In this document: in pieces, positions 23,501 to 34,291 of the stretch
Position numbering within the stretch: position 1 is the stretch's first letter
Layout of the letters: every line of letters starts with the position of its first letter
Source: Ramazzottius varieornatus
Lineage: Eukaryota > Tardigrada > Eutardigrada > Parachela > Ramazzottiidae
DNA: 64,000 nucleotides
Direction of reading: 5' to 3'
Assembly: GCA_001949185.1 (NCBI GenBank)
Contig: BDGG01000021.1
Coordinates: 299,452-363,451 of the forward strand
Notes under the pieces: generated by a model
Told to the model about the DNA's origin: nothing
Database searches by the model: none
Seen by the model: only the letters and a program-made list of their open reading frames with translations
Position numbers and translations under genes: made by a program

Positions 23501-24417
23501 TCTCCAAGACCCGTAAAGTATGCCATTTTATGTCGGCCAGGAGCTAGGCCTTGAACAGCAACCTCAAGATGCAAAGGGTTTCTCTCCGGCCAACTAGTCA
23601 AATGGCAGTTGATAAGGATTTTTGGTCAGGAAGGTGGTGGGACTTACAAAGTACTTGACAGAGCCAACAACGGGGGTGATGAGGTGGGTGCAGCAAGCGG
23701 TCAAGGCCTTGTTGGTCGTGCCGGCCATCTCTTGCACCATCCTGTACACTTCCTCCTGCAACAAGCCAGCCAAGCGGCGTGGGTAGATTACAAAACTTAC
23801 CATTGGGAAGGCAGGCGGCAACTTACCCGTGCTTCGGCCATCATGTTGGAGCAGCAAACATTGACGCGTAACAAGGCAAAGCTGAAGATGGCACTGCCCA
23901 GGTGACGCGGTAGACTGAAGCCTTGACGGATGGAGGTCAGGACGCAGTTGGGCGAGTAGATGGGCACTTTGCTTTCCTTCAACACGTCGAAAGCGGCTCC
24001 CCCAAAGGGCCACATGACATAGACGCAACCCTGCGCTACGGCAAGGAGGCTGCCCTTGGTCAGCTGGCACTGCGCCGCCCAAAGAACCTCCTCCTCCTCT
24101 ATCCACTGCACCGTCGTGCTGCTCGACTGACCGCCGATAAACTGCAAGTCGCAACACAAGCACGGTTAGTGGATGCCCTACCACCTACTACGGTTGAGTG
24201 TTGACAGGGAAAGTGTCATTACCTCGAACAAGTCTTGCAGACTCTTTCGTTCCGCTTCCGACTGGCCTTTGCAACGCACAAGACGCATCTCCTGCACGCG
24301 CTGCGAGGCCACAGGCTCATCCCTTTCTCGTTGGCCGGCCTGAGCCTGCCATGTCGATGTTGGCGTACCACCTCGGGCCATCTGAGAACGATCACCGCAA
24401 CCACTCTGCAACACCAT
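20539..24417 (-). CDS. TOPBP1: TOPBP1-like BRCT scaffold, short form
   Basis: TOPBP1 is a phosphopeptide-binding scaffold that activates ATR and loads replication factors. The N-terminal exons match BRCT 0-2: GCVYVMWPFGGAAFDVLKES and YSPNCVLTSIRQG (BRCT0), EEVYRMVQEMAG with CTHLITPVVGSVKYF and PAWVGAVYKLAKAG (BRCT1), and HGGRYDKDLSKATVTHLIC with IVHSQWVRHSVDKGYCLDY (BRCT2). A disordered Ala/Ser-rich middle follows, containing a Gln-rich helix and GQVVWSQHE, a possible ATR-activating tryptophan. Then BRCT7 (VFILSGIPADGEKQQIF, GCCATGRFILHPSYI, KAGHYLP) and BRCT8 (FTGWTVIVLAEQA, ATHLLYESG, YITDQTPP) end at TAA 20539. I find no BRCT 3-6. The start is uncertain: Met at 24381 or 24417, or in an unseen upstream exon. 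Confidence 0.88.
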
Positions 24418-25159
24418 GAAAAAGACGTAAATATCCCTCTTCTCATCAAGAAGCCTATCACCTTTTCACTATTGGAACAAAATCTCTTCTCGATTCTTCA
24501 GGCTTCTGCTTGCCTTTAGCGCTCAAATAAACCGCCCGGATCGAACCTCAAGATGTGCAGTCGACTTACCGCCCTTATATTGAGTGGAGTAGGAAAAGCT
24601 AGATGACTACGGTGTGGAGATTAGACATTGAGTGGAGTAACAGCAACGGTTGACTGCGATGCATCCATGGCTGCACTTCACCTCCGACTCGTCTGGATGG
24701 ATCCTTTCCTCTTCGGCCTTTACGTCCCCTTCTTTTGCAGTGTCCAGCGACGCAGGGGAATCTCCAGACGGGATAGTGGAACGCTGAGTGACGAGCTGCG
24801 AAGATGAACCAAACGACGAACACGATCAGGCAACCAATTAACCAAACACAAAGTCCAAATGAGAGTGCCAAAATTCGACAGGATTTCAGCGCTCAGAAGG
24901 CTAACAGCCCCCCTCCAGCGCAGGAGAAATAAAGGTCAGGGCCGCGGTGGCCGGCTGAATTCGATCGTCAACGCTGATTGCCTGATTGGGCAGGTGGTAC
25001 TTCCGGCCACCCCGTCACCCCCCGAAATATCCCCTGGGACGTCTTTGGCGATCTGCCAGTTGTGACTGTATTTGTTTGTGTTTCCCTCTTTGGATCCTTT
25101 TTCAACTTTTCATTCATCTCAAATCCATTGTAATAGCCTTGCACCTTGCAAGTTGAAAG
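24418..25159. other. Divergent promoter region, TOPBP1/LIG4
   Basis: This region lies between two DNA-repair genes transcribed away from each other. A minus-strand open frame at 24599-24871 would encode a hydrophobic helix (WLIGCLIVFVVWFIFAA) but has no ATG, so it is not called as a gene. A donor-like GGGCG|gtaagt on the minus strand near 24568 suggests a 5' UTR exon of TOPBP1. Confidence 0.4.
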
Positions 25160-28100
25160 ATGGCAGTTGAGAGCTCGGCACCGTTTTACCAATTTGCAAC
25201 GCTGTGTGAAAAGATCTCCAAGACAGCCATCAGGGAGAAGAAGACGGGATATCTGAAGAACTTTTTGGATCTGTGGCACAAGCATTACGAACAGTCTTAC
25301 CCCACCAACCCGCAGCCTCCCATCGAAACATTCTTCCCCTTTATGCGTCTTCTATTACCGGAAGCAGATCGCGATCGACCGGTGTACGGCATCAAGGAGA
25401 CGGTTCTGGCACGCTTATTCATCCAGGAGCTGGGCTTGAGCAAAGGCAGCGAAGCTTCGGAGACGCTTCTGCACTGGAAGAAGCACAAACCGCAGGTTGC
25501 TCCCATCATTATCGTAACATCCTTAGCGCACTGTGACGACGCTGTTGGTTTTTGTACAGGGTGTCGATTACCGAGAGGTGGCGGACTTTGCCGGAGTTGC
25601 TTACCATGTTCTGCAGAATCGTATTAGAAAAGACGACAACGAGGCCGGCATGTCGATACGGGATATAAACAAGTTTCTCGACACATTAGCTGAAGCTAAT
25701 CTGGTTGGAGGAGACGAGAGAAAAGGTAGAGGCAATTTGTATAAAGCTCTCTTTCCCACTGGTACGTAATGAATTGAATTAAACATGCAATTCAAAAGGG
25801 TCATGTTTGCTTTCAGAACAGACCAACCAGGCTTTCCGCGAGACATGGCGTCGAATGGACGTCCTGGAATGGAAATGGCTCATTCGCATTATACTGAAAG
25901 ACCTGAAGCTGGGCATCGGTGAAGACGCCATTCTTAACCTTTACCATCCGGACGCCAAGGACCTCTACGACGTCACCAGTAGCTTATCTGGGGTATGTCC
26001 TTATCCATCGTCCGGAGCTTCAGTCAGGTGTACAGTTGATTTGAAGTACCAGTGGCCATAATTACAGTATGTTGCCTTTAGGTGTGTTTCAAGCTGCTTG
26101 ATCCCAAAGTGCGGCTGAGCGAGATTGAAATTTCCCTCTTTATGCCAGTGAAGCCAATGCTGGCCGAAACCTGGAGCCCAGCTAAGCTACGCGTTATCCT
26201 TAAAGGCAACGCACTGCTGGCCGAAATCAAGTACGACGGAGACCGATGCCAGATCCACAAGAGTAACGACCAGTTCAAGTATTTCTCCCGCGCCGGTAAC
26301 GAGAACACGGAGGCAAGCGCTGGCTTCTCATTAAGCGTTACATACGTGGGTGTTGGTTGTACGATGACCAACGTTCATTATCGCATACAGATATTAGGTG
26401 GAGGAGCGTCGGAAGGGAACCTGACCAAATATATTGCCGATTGTTTTAACCCGGAAGCCGACAGCTTCATTATTGACGGGGAAATATGTGCCTTCGATAT
26501 GAAGGTGCGATCGAACAAGGAGGAACTTTTCACTCTACTGAGTTTGCTCTTCATGGAGAAATGTCCTGCCTAATGGGTGTGTGTTGCAGGAGAAATGTAT
26601 AGCGACCAAAGCTGAGAGTTATTCCATCAAGACATTAAACGGCGAGAATGGCTATCAAGTCTGCTTTGTGGCGTTCGACTGTCTCTTCTACAATGGAAAG
26701 GTACGCAGCGTAGGCTGGCTTCCCCTCATCTTAAGCCCAGAGTCCGTACGAATGAACCTTGTGATTTGTTGTAATGACGCATATCTTAGACGGTGACAGG
26801 CCTTCCTCTGACTGAACGACTAGCCATCCTAAAGGACCTCTTCCAGGTGGAAGAAGGCCGTTTATATTACGCCACAAGGAAGAAAGTCACCACACCGTAA
26901 GTCAGCACTTTCGGTTGGCCGGCATGCAAACGTGGTGCGGAGCATTGATTGTAGGGAAGAATGCTACGAGTACCTGAACGAAGCCATCGACCGGAACGAA
27001 GAGGGCATCATCCTGAAGCAGCCGTCGTCAGTGTACAAGCCCAACTCCCGTTCGGCCGGCTGGTGGAAGGTCAAGCCCGAGTTTGTCGATAGCCTGTCGG
27101 ACCAGCTGGACGTCCTCGTTGTGGGAGGCTATTACGGGACGGGTCGGCGAACCGGCTTCTCCCACTTTCTCTTGGCTGTGGCTCAGAACCCTGACAAGGC
27201 CGGCGACTACCCCAACAAGTTCTTGTCCTTTTGCCGAGTGGGCTCGGGCTATACATATAAAGAGCTGCAAGAGATGGGCTTGAAACTGGCCCCACATCTC
27301 AAACCCTGGAACTCTAGTGCCAAACCAGCCTGGCTGACGCTGATGGGCGAGAAGGAGAAGCCCGACGCTTACATTGAACCCGACAAGTCCTTCATCGTCA
27401 AAGTTAGTGCGGCACAGCTCTTGGACTCGGATGCCTTTGCCACCGGCTGTACCCTGCGCTTTCCTCGCCTCAAAGAGTGTCGCACCGACAAACACTGGTA
27501 CATTGCATCCCCCTACTTTCTCCAATTTACTTGCCAAGTGTCGCTTTTCGATATTCAAGGAGGTCTTTGTTGCTCAGGTATGAATGTATGACACTATCGC
27601 AGCTACTGGAGCTGAAAGGCCAAAGCAGTGGTCGTTTGGGTGCCAAGCATGTGACGGATGACCACTTTGGCATGGGTGCAAGTCCCAAGAAGCGCCTCAA
27701 AGCTCCTGTACATCGGACAGCGGTGCTTCGTCTGGCCGAACACTTCCGTCCTGCCGATGTTAGCGGCGTGAAGACCCAGGGTCATATCTTTGCCGGAAAG
27801 GAGTTCTACGTAGCCGGTACGAGTTTCTGAGGTTGCAAGAAAAAACCAAGTCAGTAGGACAGGCGGTCGATGCCTAACTGATGCTCTTATAGGTGGCGAC
27901 AAAGCTCACAGTAAGCAAGATCTGGAGAAGCTGATAGTAGCACATGGAGGAAGTGTCGTCCAGAAGGTGACAGAGGGCAACACCTTTTGTGTCATCTCGG
28001 ACAAGCGAACCGTCCACGTCCAGAACATCATCAAGACACATCTCTATGATGTCGTCTATCCAGCCTGGATTCTGCGCTGTGTTACTGCCAAAGAAATTTC

Positions 28101-28991
28101 CCCATGGTAAGTAAGCTTCGGTCTGCGGGCGCATGGCTTCGGGGACGGTTGAGGTTTGCTTAATGTTGACAGGCATCCTAATGACCTGATGTTTGCACAA
28201 GAGCGAACTCAGAAGCTGATCAAGAATGCCTTTGATAAGTACGGAGATAGCTTTACAGAAGACATCACCTTACCCGATCTGGAGAGAATCTTCACCGATA
28301 TGGAAACCAAGGTAAGGAAACCGAGTTAAGATCCTTTCAGCCAAGCTGTATCGAACACGTACAGTGGACGTTTTATTGAAGGAATTTCCGTGTTTGCAGG
28401 ACATCAGTCGGACACAACTGACAGACTTTGAAGATCGATATTACAATAATTTCCCTTCGTTTGCACTGTTTCGAACCTGCACGTAAGCCCGATAAGCGGT
28501 TGTTATTGTTGTTCGTGAAAGATAGACTAGCAAAGACACCCTTTTGCTAGTGCATATTTCGACAAGTATGCTGTGATTGGAGAACCCGCCTCTGGATTGA
28601 AGCCCGGTGCTAATATGGCCTTGGCTGAAGTGGAGTTCTTGGCTGGCGGCGGACTGGTGATGGACAAAATTTCTTCGGATGTTACTCACATTGTTCTACA
28701 TTCCCATCGGTAAGTACGAGTACTTGCCGTTTTGTGGACTGAATCGATGTCGAAAGGGACACAGGATGGTTTATCCTGCCATATCTCTTTGGCAGGTTGG
28801 CTCGCCTAGAAGCTTTTAGAAAGCTCAATCGTTCTCGCCTGAGGAAGTTTCACATCGTTAGTGAAAAGTGGGTTCTTGACAGCGTCGAACAAAAGATGAC
28901 ACTGGACGAAAGGGGCTTTGTCGTTAGATCCGACGCGCAACAGGGAAGTTCCCTCTTATGTCTTTTGTCGACAGCGTTTGAAGTCACCTAG
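25160..28991 (+). CDS. LIG4: DNA ligase IV
   Basis: LIG4 seals double-strand breaks in non-homologous end joining, together with XRCC4. Exon 1 (25160-25495) carries the N-terminal DNA-binding domain (LWHKHYEQSYPTNPQPPIETF). The nucleotidyltransferase has LLAEIKYDGDRCQIHK, where the Lys before YDG is the AMP-accepting residue. It also has FIIDGEICAFD, CFVAFDCLFYNGK, EEGIILKQPSSVYKP and WWKVKPEFVDSLSDQLDVL. The OB domain contains VGGYYGTGRRTGFSHFLLAV and GCTLRFPRL. Two BRCT repeats (GHIFAGKEFYVAG to VYPAWILRCV, and VEFLAGGGLVMDKISSDVTH to EKWVLDSVEQK) flank the XRCC4-binding stretch DKYGDSFTEDITLPDLERIF. One intron (26313-26390) appears to be GC-AG. The stop is TAG 28989-28991. Confidence 0.95.
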
Positions 28992-29593
28992 CCAGCTCTT
29001 TTTTATCACTTAGCGTGCAAGAGATATTGTGGTGAAATCCATTTTAACTTTCAATATATTAGTTATTCATTAAGGTTTTAAAAGTGTCCCCAGTTTGCAG
29101 CATGCACTGCACGCCCATCTTTTCTGCGGAAAAATATTCGTTGTTCTATCAACATTCAGTTGCCGTAGACTCTTGTAAAACCGAAAGTGACAGCAATGTA
29201 TCGAAACAAAATCAGGTACGATACAGTACACGCAGACGCAGGCAAAGGAAGTTTGGGCCAGACGGAAAGACGGCAAACCAGTGTTGTCCAGGTAAACATT
29301 CCGTGCTACGCGGAACAGCCTGACAAAAATGCCGTATTATGGTGACTTAACAGAATCATTGCAAAATTAAATGACTTGATTAGCTGTTTCGACAGAAAAA
29401 AATGCTCTATGGTTTTATGGCGAGCCGGAAAGGCGTTCCAGTTTCGGCACCGCAATTTTTACCTGGCGAACACTGCGGCAAACTGAAAATTCATTAATTC
29501 AACCGTAGAAAGCTGCCGAAACCGTATATCGTACCTGTGCCAGCACTGAGCAGCGGCTCGCCAGAAGTGAAGTTTGTCCTTATCACTTTGAGA
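28992..29593. other. Intergenic, LIG4 to ZNHIT2
   Basis: Head-to-tail spacing between two plus-strand genes. No gene, RNA or repeat could be supported. The 3' part must contain the ZNHIT2 promoter. Confidence 0.4.
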
Positions 29594-31203
29594 ATGGAGC
29601 AGATGAAAAGGCTGTCGTTTCGGAGGCAGTTTCACGTTCAAAATCCACTACAGCGGGAAGCGGTGCCATCGCAAAGTGTGTGGCCGTGCAAGATGTAAGT
29701 AAACTCAACTGAGCTTCGATTACTTGACCGGAAGTGGTTTTCGTGCCAGGACTGGGATCGACAATGGTTGTCCCGTGGGCCTTGGCCCTTGGGGATACTT
29801 TGTGACAGTTTGTGGATTGACAATCATGATGTGCCTGTATTATGTTGCAGTTGCAAAGTCAGCTTGTCCAAATATACCTGTCCGCGATGCAACCTTCCCT
29901 ACTGTTCGCTGGACTGCTACAAATCCTCCAGTCACCAAGAGTGCGCCGAAGCCTTCTACAGGCAGTGTGTTATGCAGGAGTTACAAGCGGACAAACTTGG
30001 GTTAGTGAAAATAACGATCGAGAACCTTGAACACAATGGCTGCAGAATGTGAACTCGTGTTCTATACTGACAGTTTATTCGTAGTGAATCTTCTCAAAAG
30101 AAACTGCTGGAAACATTACGCCAACTACAGGAGGATGAGTCGGGTTGTTTCCCAGCCGAAGATGAGGAAGCAGATGACGATGATGCCAGCAGAACATCCG
30201 GATCGAATGTGATTCCTAGCCTGGAGGAACGCTTTGGTGGAATGAAGCTCGGTAATCACTTTACAATTCTAGCCCAATACCGTTAGTCCATTACCTGTTA
30301 TCGCAGACGCAGAGTGAATATTGGTACTGTTGTTTCTAGATGGGAAAGAGTACGAGGAAATATGGTATATGCTGACTGCGGAGGAAAAGGGCGATTTCGA
30401 GGAGTTCCTGAAGGCAAACAGGTTGTCGGAGTTGATCGAAGTATGGCAGCCCTGGTGGACCATTCCTCTCCCCAAGATAACCGTGCTTTCCCCGTCCGAC
30501 GATTCGGAGGAGGTACCGTCTGCCCGTACAGACATCCCTGCCCTGATTGCGCAGCCTGACTTGTCCAGTCTATTCCAACGACAACCTTCCCACGACACCG
30601 TCCTCTTCTCCGTACTGAACTCCCTCTACGCCTACCTTCTCATCACGCGCTTGTATAATGGTGATCATCACAACTGTGCCGAACTGGCGACCAGCAACCT
30701 TTTGGAGATGGCAGTTGGCCTGTCGTCGATAGCCAAAAACCAGCCGCACAGTCTGGAGGAAGCCCTAATGATGGTTATGCTGCAGTGCGACCAGTCGTCA
30801 CTAAAGTCGGCGCTCGATAGTCCAGAAGCGAGAGCCCTAGCTATGCTGGACCTGGTCATGGTCCTTCAACAACCCGTCTTCGCGCAAGCAGCCCTTTCCG
30901 ACCTTCACGCGCTCTTCAGACGAGCAATGAAGGTTGCTAAACAAGATGAGCACGACAGACAGCAGTACAAGAACGTGGTGAAGAAGCTGGAGTACTTCAT
31001 GGCCTTTTGTCAGTGGAGCCGGGGTAAAGTGGAGGCGCAGGAACCCCTTCTTCATCGAATGCACGGTAAGGTCTCCTCTGTAACATTTTCTTTTGAGAGG
31101 GCTCGTGGATTTGGTGATAATGTCTGGCTTTCCTGTTGTAGCAAATTACGTCAAAGACGCCACGGAGCACGAATTGCTTCAAGAGAAACAGAACCGTCTT
31201 TAA
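29594..31203 (+). CDS. ZNHIT2: Zinc finger HIT-type protein 2
   Basis: ZNHIT2 binds the R2TP/RUVBL chaperone machinery and helps assemble U5 snRNP. Exon 1 (29594-29694, from MEQMKRLSFRRQ) ends in phase 2 after the codon for Lys of PCK. Joining to 29851 creates PCKICKVSLSKYTCPRCNL, which completes the first CxxC of the zf-HIT finger. The rest of the finger is CNLPYCSLDCYKSSSHQEC, followed by AEAFYRQCVMQEL. An acidic linker and the family-typical C-terminal region follow (PSLEERFGGMKLDGKEYEEIW, FEEFLKANRLSELIEVWQPWW). The last exon starts after ttgtag at 31140 and ends at TAA 31201-31203. Confidence 0.9.
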
Positions 31204-31208
31204 GTAAG

Positions 31209-31334
31209 ACAGTGCAGGAGATGCATCCCTACCCGTGTTTCCATTTGAGTTTTCTATAGGGTTTCCAGGAAGTACCAACTGGAAACCAAACAATCGAAAT
31301 AAGGACACGGGTAGGGATGCATTTCCCACACTGT
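31209..31334. ncRNA. Strong 126-nt hairpin after ZNHIT2, pre-miRNA candidate
   Basis: Starting five bases after the ZNHIT2 stop codon, ACAGTG...ATGCATCCCTACCCGTGT (31209-31238) pairs perfectly in its core with ACACGGGTAGGGATGCAT...CACTGT (31304-31334). The stem then continues through small internal loops to an apical GGTTTCCAG/CTGGAAACC stem around 31261-31288. Arms are about 55 nt each with short mismatches spaced as in miRNA precursors. On the minus strand it would lie downstream of NDUFA13. A MITE is the alternative. Confidence 0.45.
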
Positions 31335-31649
31335 ACGTTACCGCCGTGATATTTTGGTTATTCATACGACTTCCGCTCTTTCAGTGTCTTCTCGATGCTC
31401 AAAGCTTGCTGTAACTATAGATTATGTGCGACACGCTGACAAGATAATTATGTCAAAATAATCTTGTTAGACCGTGTTACTCAGCGAAATGCGACTGTAG
31501 TTAACTTGGAAATACAGAGAGCCGAGTTCAGCCAAGGCTAGAACAAACAGGGAAGAAACGCTGTACACTATGTCACACTCGCTGTAAGCCAAACTCGCGC
31601 TGTCGTTTACTGAACCCCAACGACGGCAACAGCATACTGCAGGAAGAGT
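31335..31649. other. Convergent 3' region, ZNHIT2/NDUFA13
   Basis: 315 bp with no gene visible. A weak TTATGTCAAAATAATCTTG stretch has partial self-complementarity only. Confidence 0.35.
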
Positions 31650-32509
31650 TTAGGCTGTGAACCACCAATGGTACCATTTCTCGAACTCAAAGGCCTCACA
31701 GTGCACCCAGTACTCAAAGGGTGTTGGATCTGCAACAGAAAAGATGACTTTTAGGGTCTTTAGGACTGGGATAAGTACAGACAAAAGAAGCAACATGTCG
31801 CAGAAAAGCATTTTACCAATCCAATGGTCCTTGGGCACGGTCTTGTAGACGGGCTCGTCAAACCACTTGCCCACTTCCCAGCCTGGTACGTTCTTCATTA
31901 TCCGCTCCTCTTCTTCGCGATTGCGACGGATTCGCCGTAGGTATCTGCGAAAAGCGTAAGAAAGACGGCATTTACAAGCGGTCGAAGCTTTAACACTGAT
32001 CGATTTTGACGGGGAACTTTCTTACAGGCGATCCCGTTCAGCCAGCAGCATGGGCATCAGTGCCACTTTGGCATCCAGCATCTCCAGCTTCTCTCCTCTG
32101 CAACAAGGCAAAGTGTTGACAAGTAGTCTCGCGTCGATAACCTGAAAGTAACGCAATACCAACCTCCAACGTTTCCTGTCCAGTTCCATCATAAGTTTAC
32201 CAGTGATGGTCATGAAGACAACTAGCAGAAACTGCTTGGTAGCGCCCATATATGGCTTTTGAGGTATTCGGCCCCAGTCATAGTCTGCGTATCCTCCGGT
32301 GGGTGGTAAATCCTGCTGGTAAGCTACGGGTGAAGAAGATGAAGAGGCAGGACGCTGTGGTCGGAAGAAGCCCCTTTGAGTGCGGAGGAGAATCTGCAAA
32401 ATGAGCCAGCTCAATCCCACTTCCCATAAGCACGTACGTAGCTCCACAAGGAGGATCACTTCCGGCTACCTACCTTGCTCCGTAGGCCTGTCCACAAAGA
32501 GGCCAGCAT
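31650..32509 (-). CDS. NDUFA13: NDUFA13/GRIM-19, complex I accessory subunit
   Basis: This is an accessory subunit of mitochondrial NADH:ubiquinone oxidoreductase with a single membrane helix. Exon 1 encodes MLASLWTGLRSK (from 32509). The second exon gives a Ser-rich leader, then the family motif QQDLPPTGGYADYDWGRIPQ (human [20 protein letters not shown]) and a transmembrane helix FLLVVFMTITGKLMM. It continues with DAKVALMPMLLAERDRLYLR (human ARIALLPLLQAETDRR), EEERIMKNVPGWEVGKWF, and a short C-terminal exon ending WYHWWFTA with TAA at 31650-31652. The N-terminus is about 35 residues longer than in mammals, and the C-terminus is divergent. Confidence 0.93.
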
Positions 32510-34291
32510 CTTCCTTCTGATGCTCGATGCCCAGAGCTGAAATGACACTTCGTGCCGTCTGCGATGTGGGAATAAGTATTCGAGGAACGAAATCTTTCGA
32601 GGGAGGCACACAGACTGAAAAACACTAAACTAAACGATTCTGCCTTAAATGCCCTTAACACCTTGAGCACGGGGCAGGAAACGCACATTCCCGGCGCACA
32701 CTCATTTGTGCGTAGCGAGTTTCCAGTTCACCTTTTGCTCCCCGTTTTTTCCGTTTGCCCGGACAATCAACTTTTCTTGAAACTAAAACTAGCGGCTACT
32801 GGACACTGGCTCTGCGAACCTGTGTGGAATTTTTTCCCTTTCTTAATAGAATTTCGGCGTAGCCAGCAAATTACTTTCCAGCCAGGCTCTCAGTTAGTCC
32901 AGAGTCACCAAAATAATTGCTGCGAGAGCCCAAACATTTTAGTATCTTGCAACAGTTTCAGATTCGTGGAAAGATCTGCCCAGTGGTCATTAAGAAAACC
33001 TTGAAGCCTGGCCGTTTCGAGTTGGCAGGTGGCGCACTCTACATCCTATTCCAAAATTTTAGCCAATCGATGAGGTGGTGATTGGTCTAATTTTGCACCG
33101 CCCCCCAGTTTTAACCAGTTAAAACAAGGCGAGAGTGACTTTCCCCCATCGTATTCTGAAAGCATGAAATCGCGCAGTGCTCAGGGTGTTGCGAGAGCAC
33201 CGCCCAACGGCTGGCCTTACAGCGGAGCTTTAGAATGAATCATAGACCACTTGAGTCATCGTAGAAAGCTTTTTCAAAGCCCTTTAATTAGGGCAAGCTA
33301 TGGCAAGCCTGAGCTTATGGCGGAAGATCAAAGAGAAATTTCTTGGCACCGAAAGTGGTTTTTACCATCAGTCAACTGTTGTACGTACCGGGATAGTGCG
33401 GTATTATACCCTGTTGATCGTGCAGTGCCGTCAAGTGGTATATCAACAGGGTTATCAATTCCGTATTAATTAATACGCCAACAGGGTCCTCATTGCTTTA
33501 TTCAAACAAATAACGTTTTCTTAAAAAGAAGACCACAATGAAACAGGAGACTAAATCAAAATCAACAAGTTATGTGGACGCGGCTCTTCCCTTTCTAAGA
33601 TTCAAAACGTAAAATGTTTCTTCGAGTCTTTTAGTCTCCTTCGCAGTGCCCATAACACAAAAAGCATTACCTCGCAGTATGTCAAAAGACAAGCGCTGTT
33701 TGAAATATTTAATATACGCCAACATCTTCGAATGGTTAGTACAGAATTGATTGATCAAATCCGAAATCACGACTCATGACTCATCAAAAACTTGGAAAAA
33801 TTCGTCAAAAAATTTAGAAAAGTCAGAAAAAATCGGGGAATCATCCTGAATAAAGGATTGTGCTGTCTGGAGCTCGAGCTTCCTCTGATAAGTTTGCGAT
33901 TCAGAGTCCCTTGGGTATTAATTAGCTCAATCAGTGACTGTTGTCAGCTGACAGCTGTGTGCCTGACACTGCCTGTGTCGTTATTTTCATTAATTGCGAC
34001 ATTGCGACTTTATTTCCTCGGTTCGTTTGGCATTCAAGCTGCCGAACAGTTGAACACACAAGCGCTGCAAAAGATCAATTGTCGTATCTCGTTGCGTCAC
34101 TGTCCACACGGACCACGTCTCAGACCTCCAACTATCATGACTTTTGTGGGTCATTTTCCGTGATCTGGACTATTAATCTCCAGTCGCCAGCGGTCAACCA
34201 GGGTTGTGTTATTCTTTCGGTTGCAGATGGTCGGTATGCCTGTTCTTCTGATGCAGTGGTGGGAAGCGAGACGACAGAGCAGGATCGGGAG
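32510..34291. other. Divergent intergenic region, NDUFA13/MGAT1
   Basis: About 1.8 kb without a recognisable gene. It contains a compact hairpin at 33399-33463 and a perfect TTTTAAC/GTTAAAA palindrome near 33109. A plus-strand open frame from 33941 runs into MGAT1 but lacks conserved sequence before its Met at 34292. Confidence 0.4.
33399..33463. other. Compact 65-nt hairpin
   Basis: CGGTATTATACCCTGTTGAT (33399-33418) pairs with ATCAACAGGGTTATCAATTCCG (33442-33463), with a 1-2 nt bulge and a loop of about 23 nt. The core ACCCTGTTGAT/ATCAACAGGGT is perfect. Its size resembles a bilaterian-type pre-miRNA. A third copy of CAACAGGGT sits at 33479, which hints at a local repeat instead. Confidence 0.35.

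Noticed and set aside
24599-24871. Minus-strand open frame with a strong hydrophobic helix between TOPBP1 and LIG4
   Set aside because: It has no ATG and no splice partner, and lies in a promoter region.
33941-34291. In-frame upstream extension of MGAT1
   Set aside because: The family starts with a short basic tail before the anchor, which the Met at 34292 provides; the upstream part has no conserved character.
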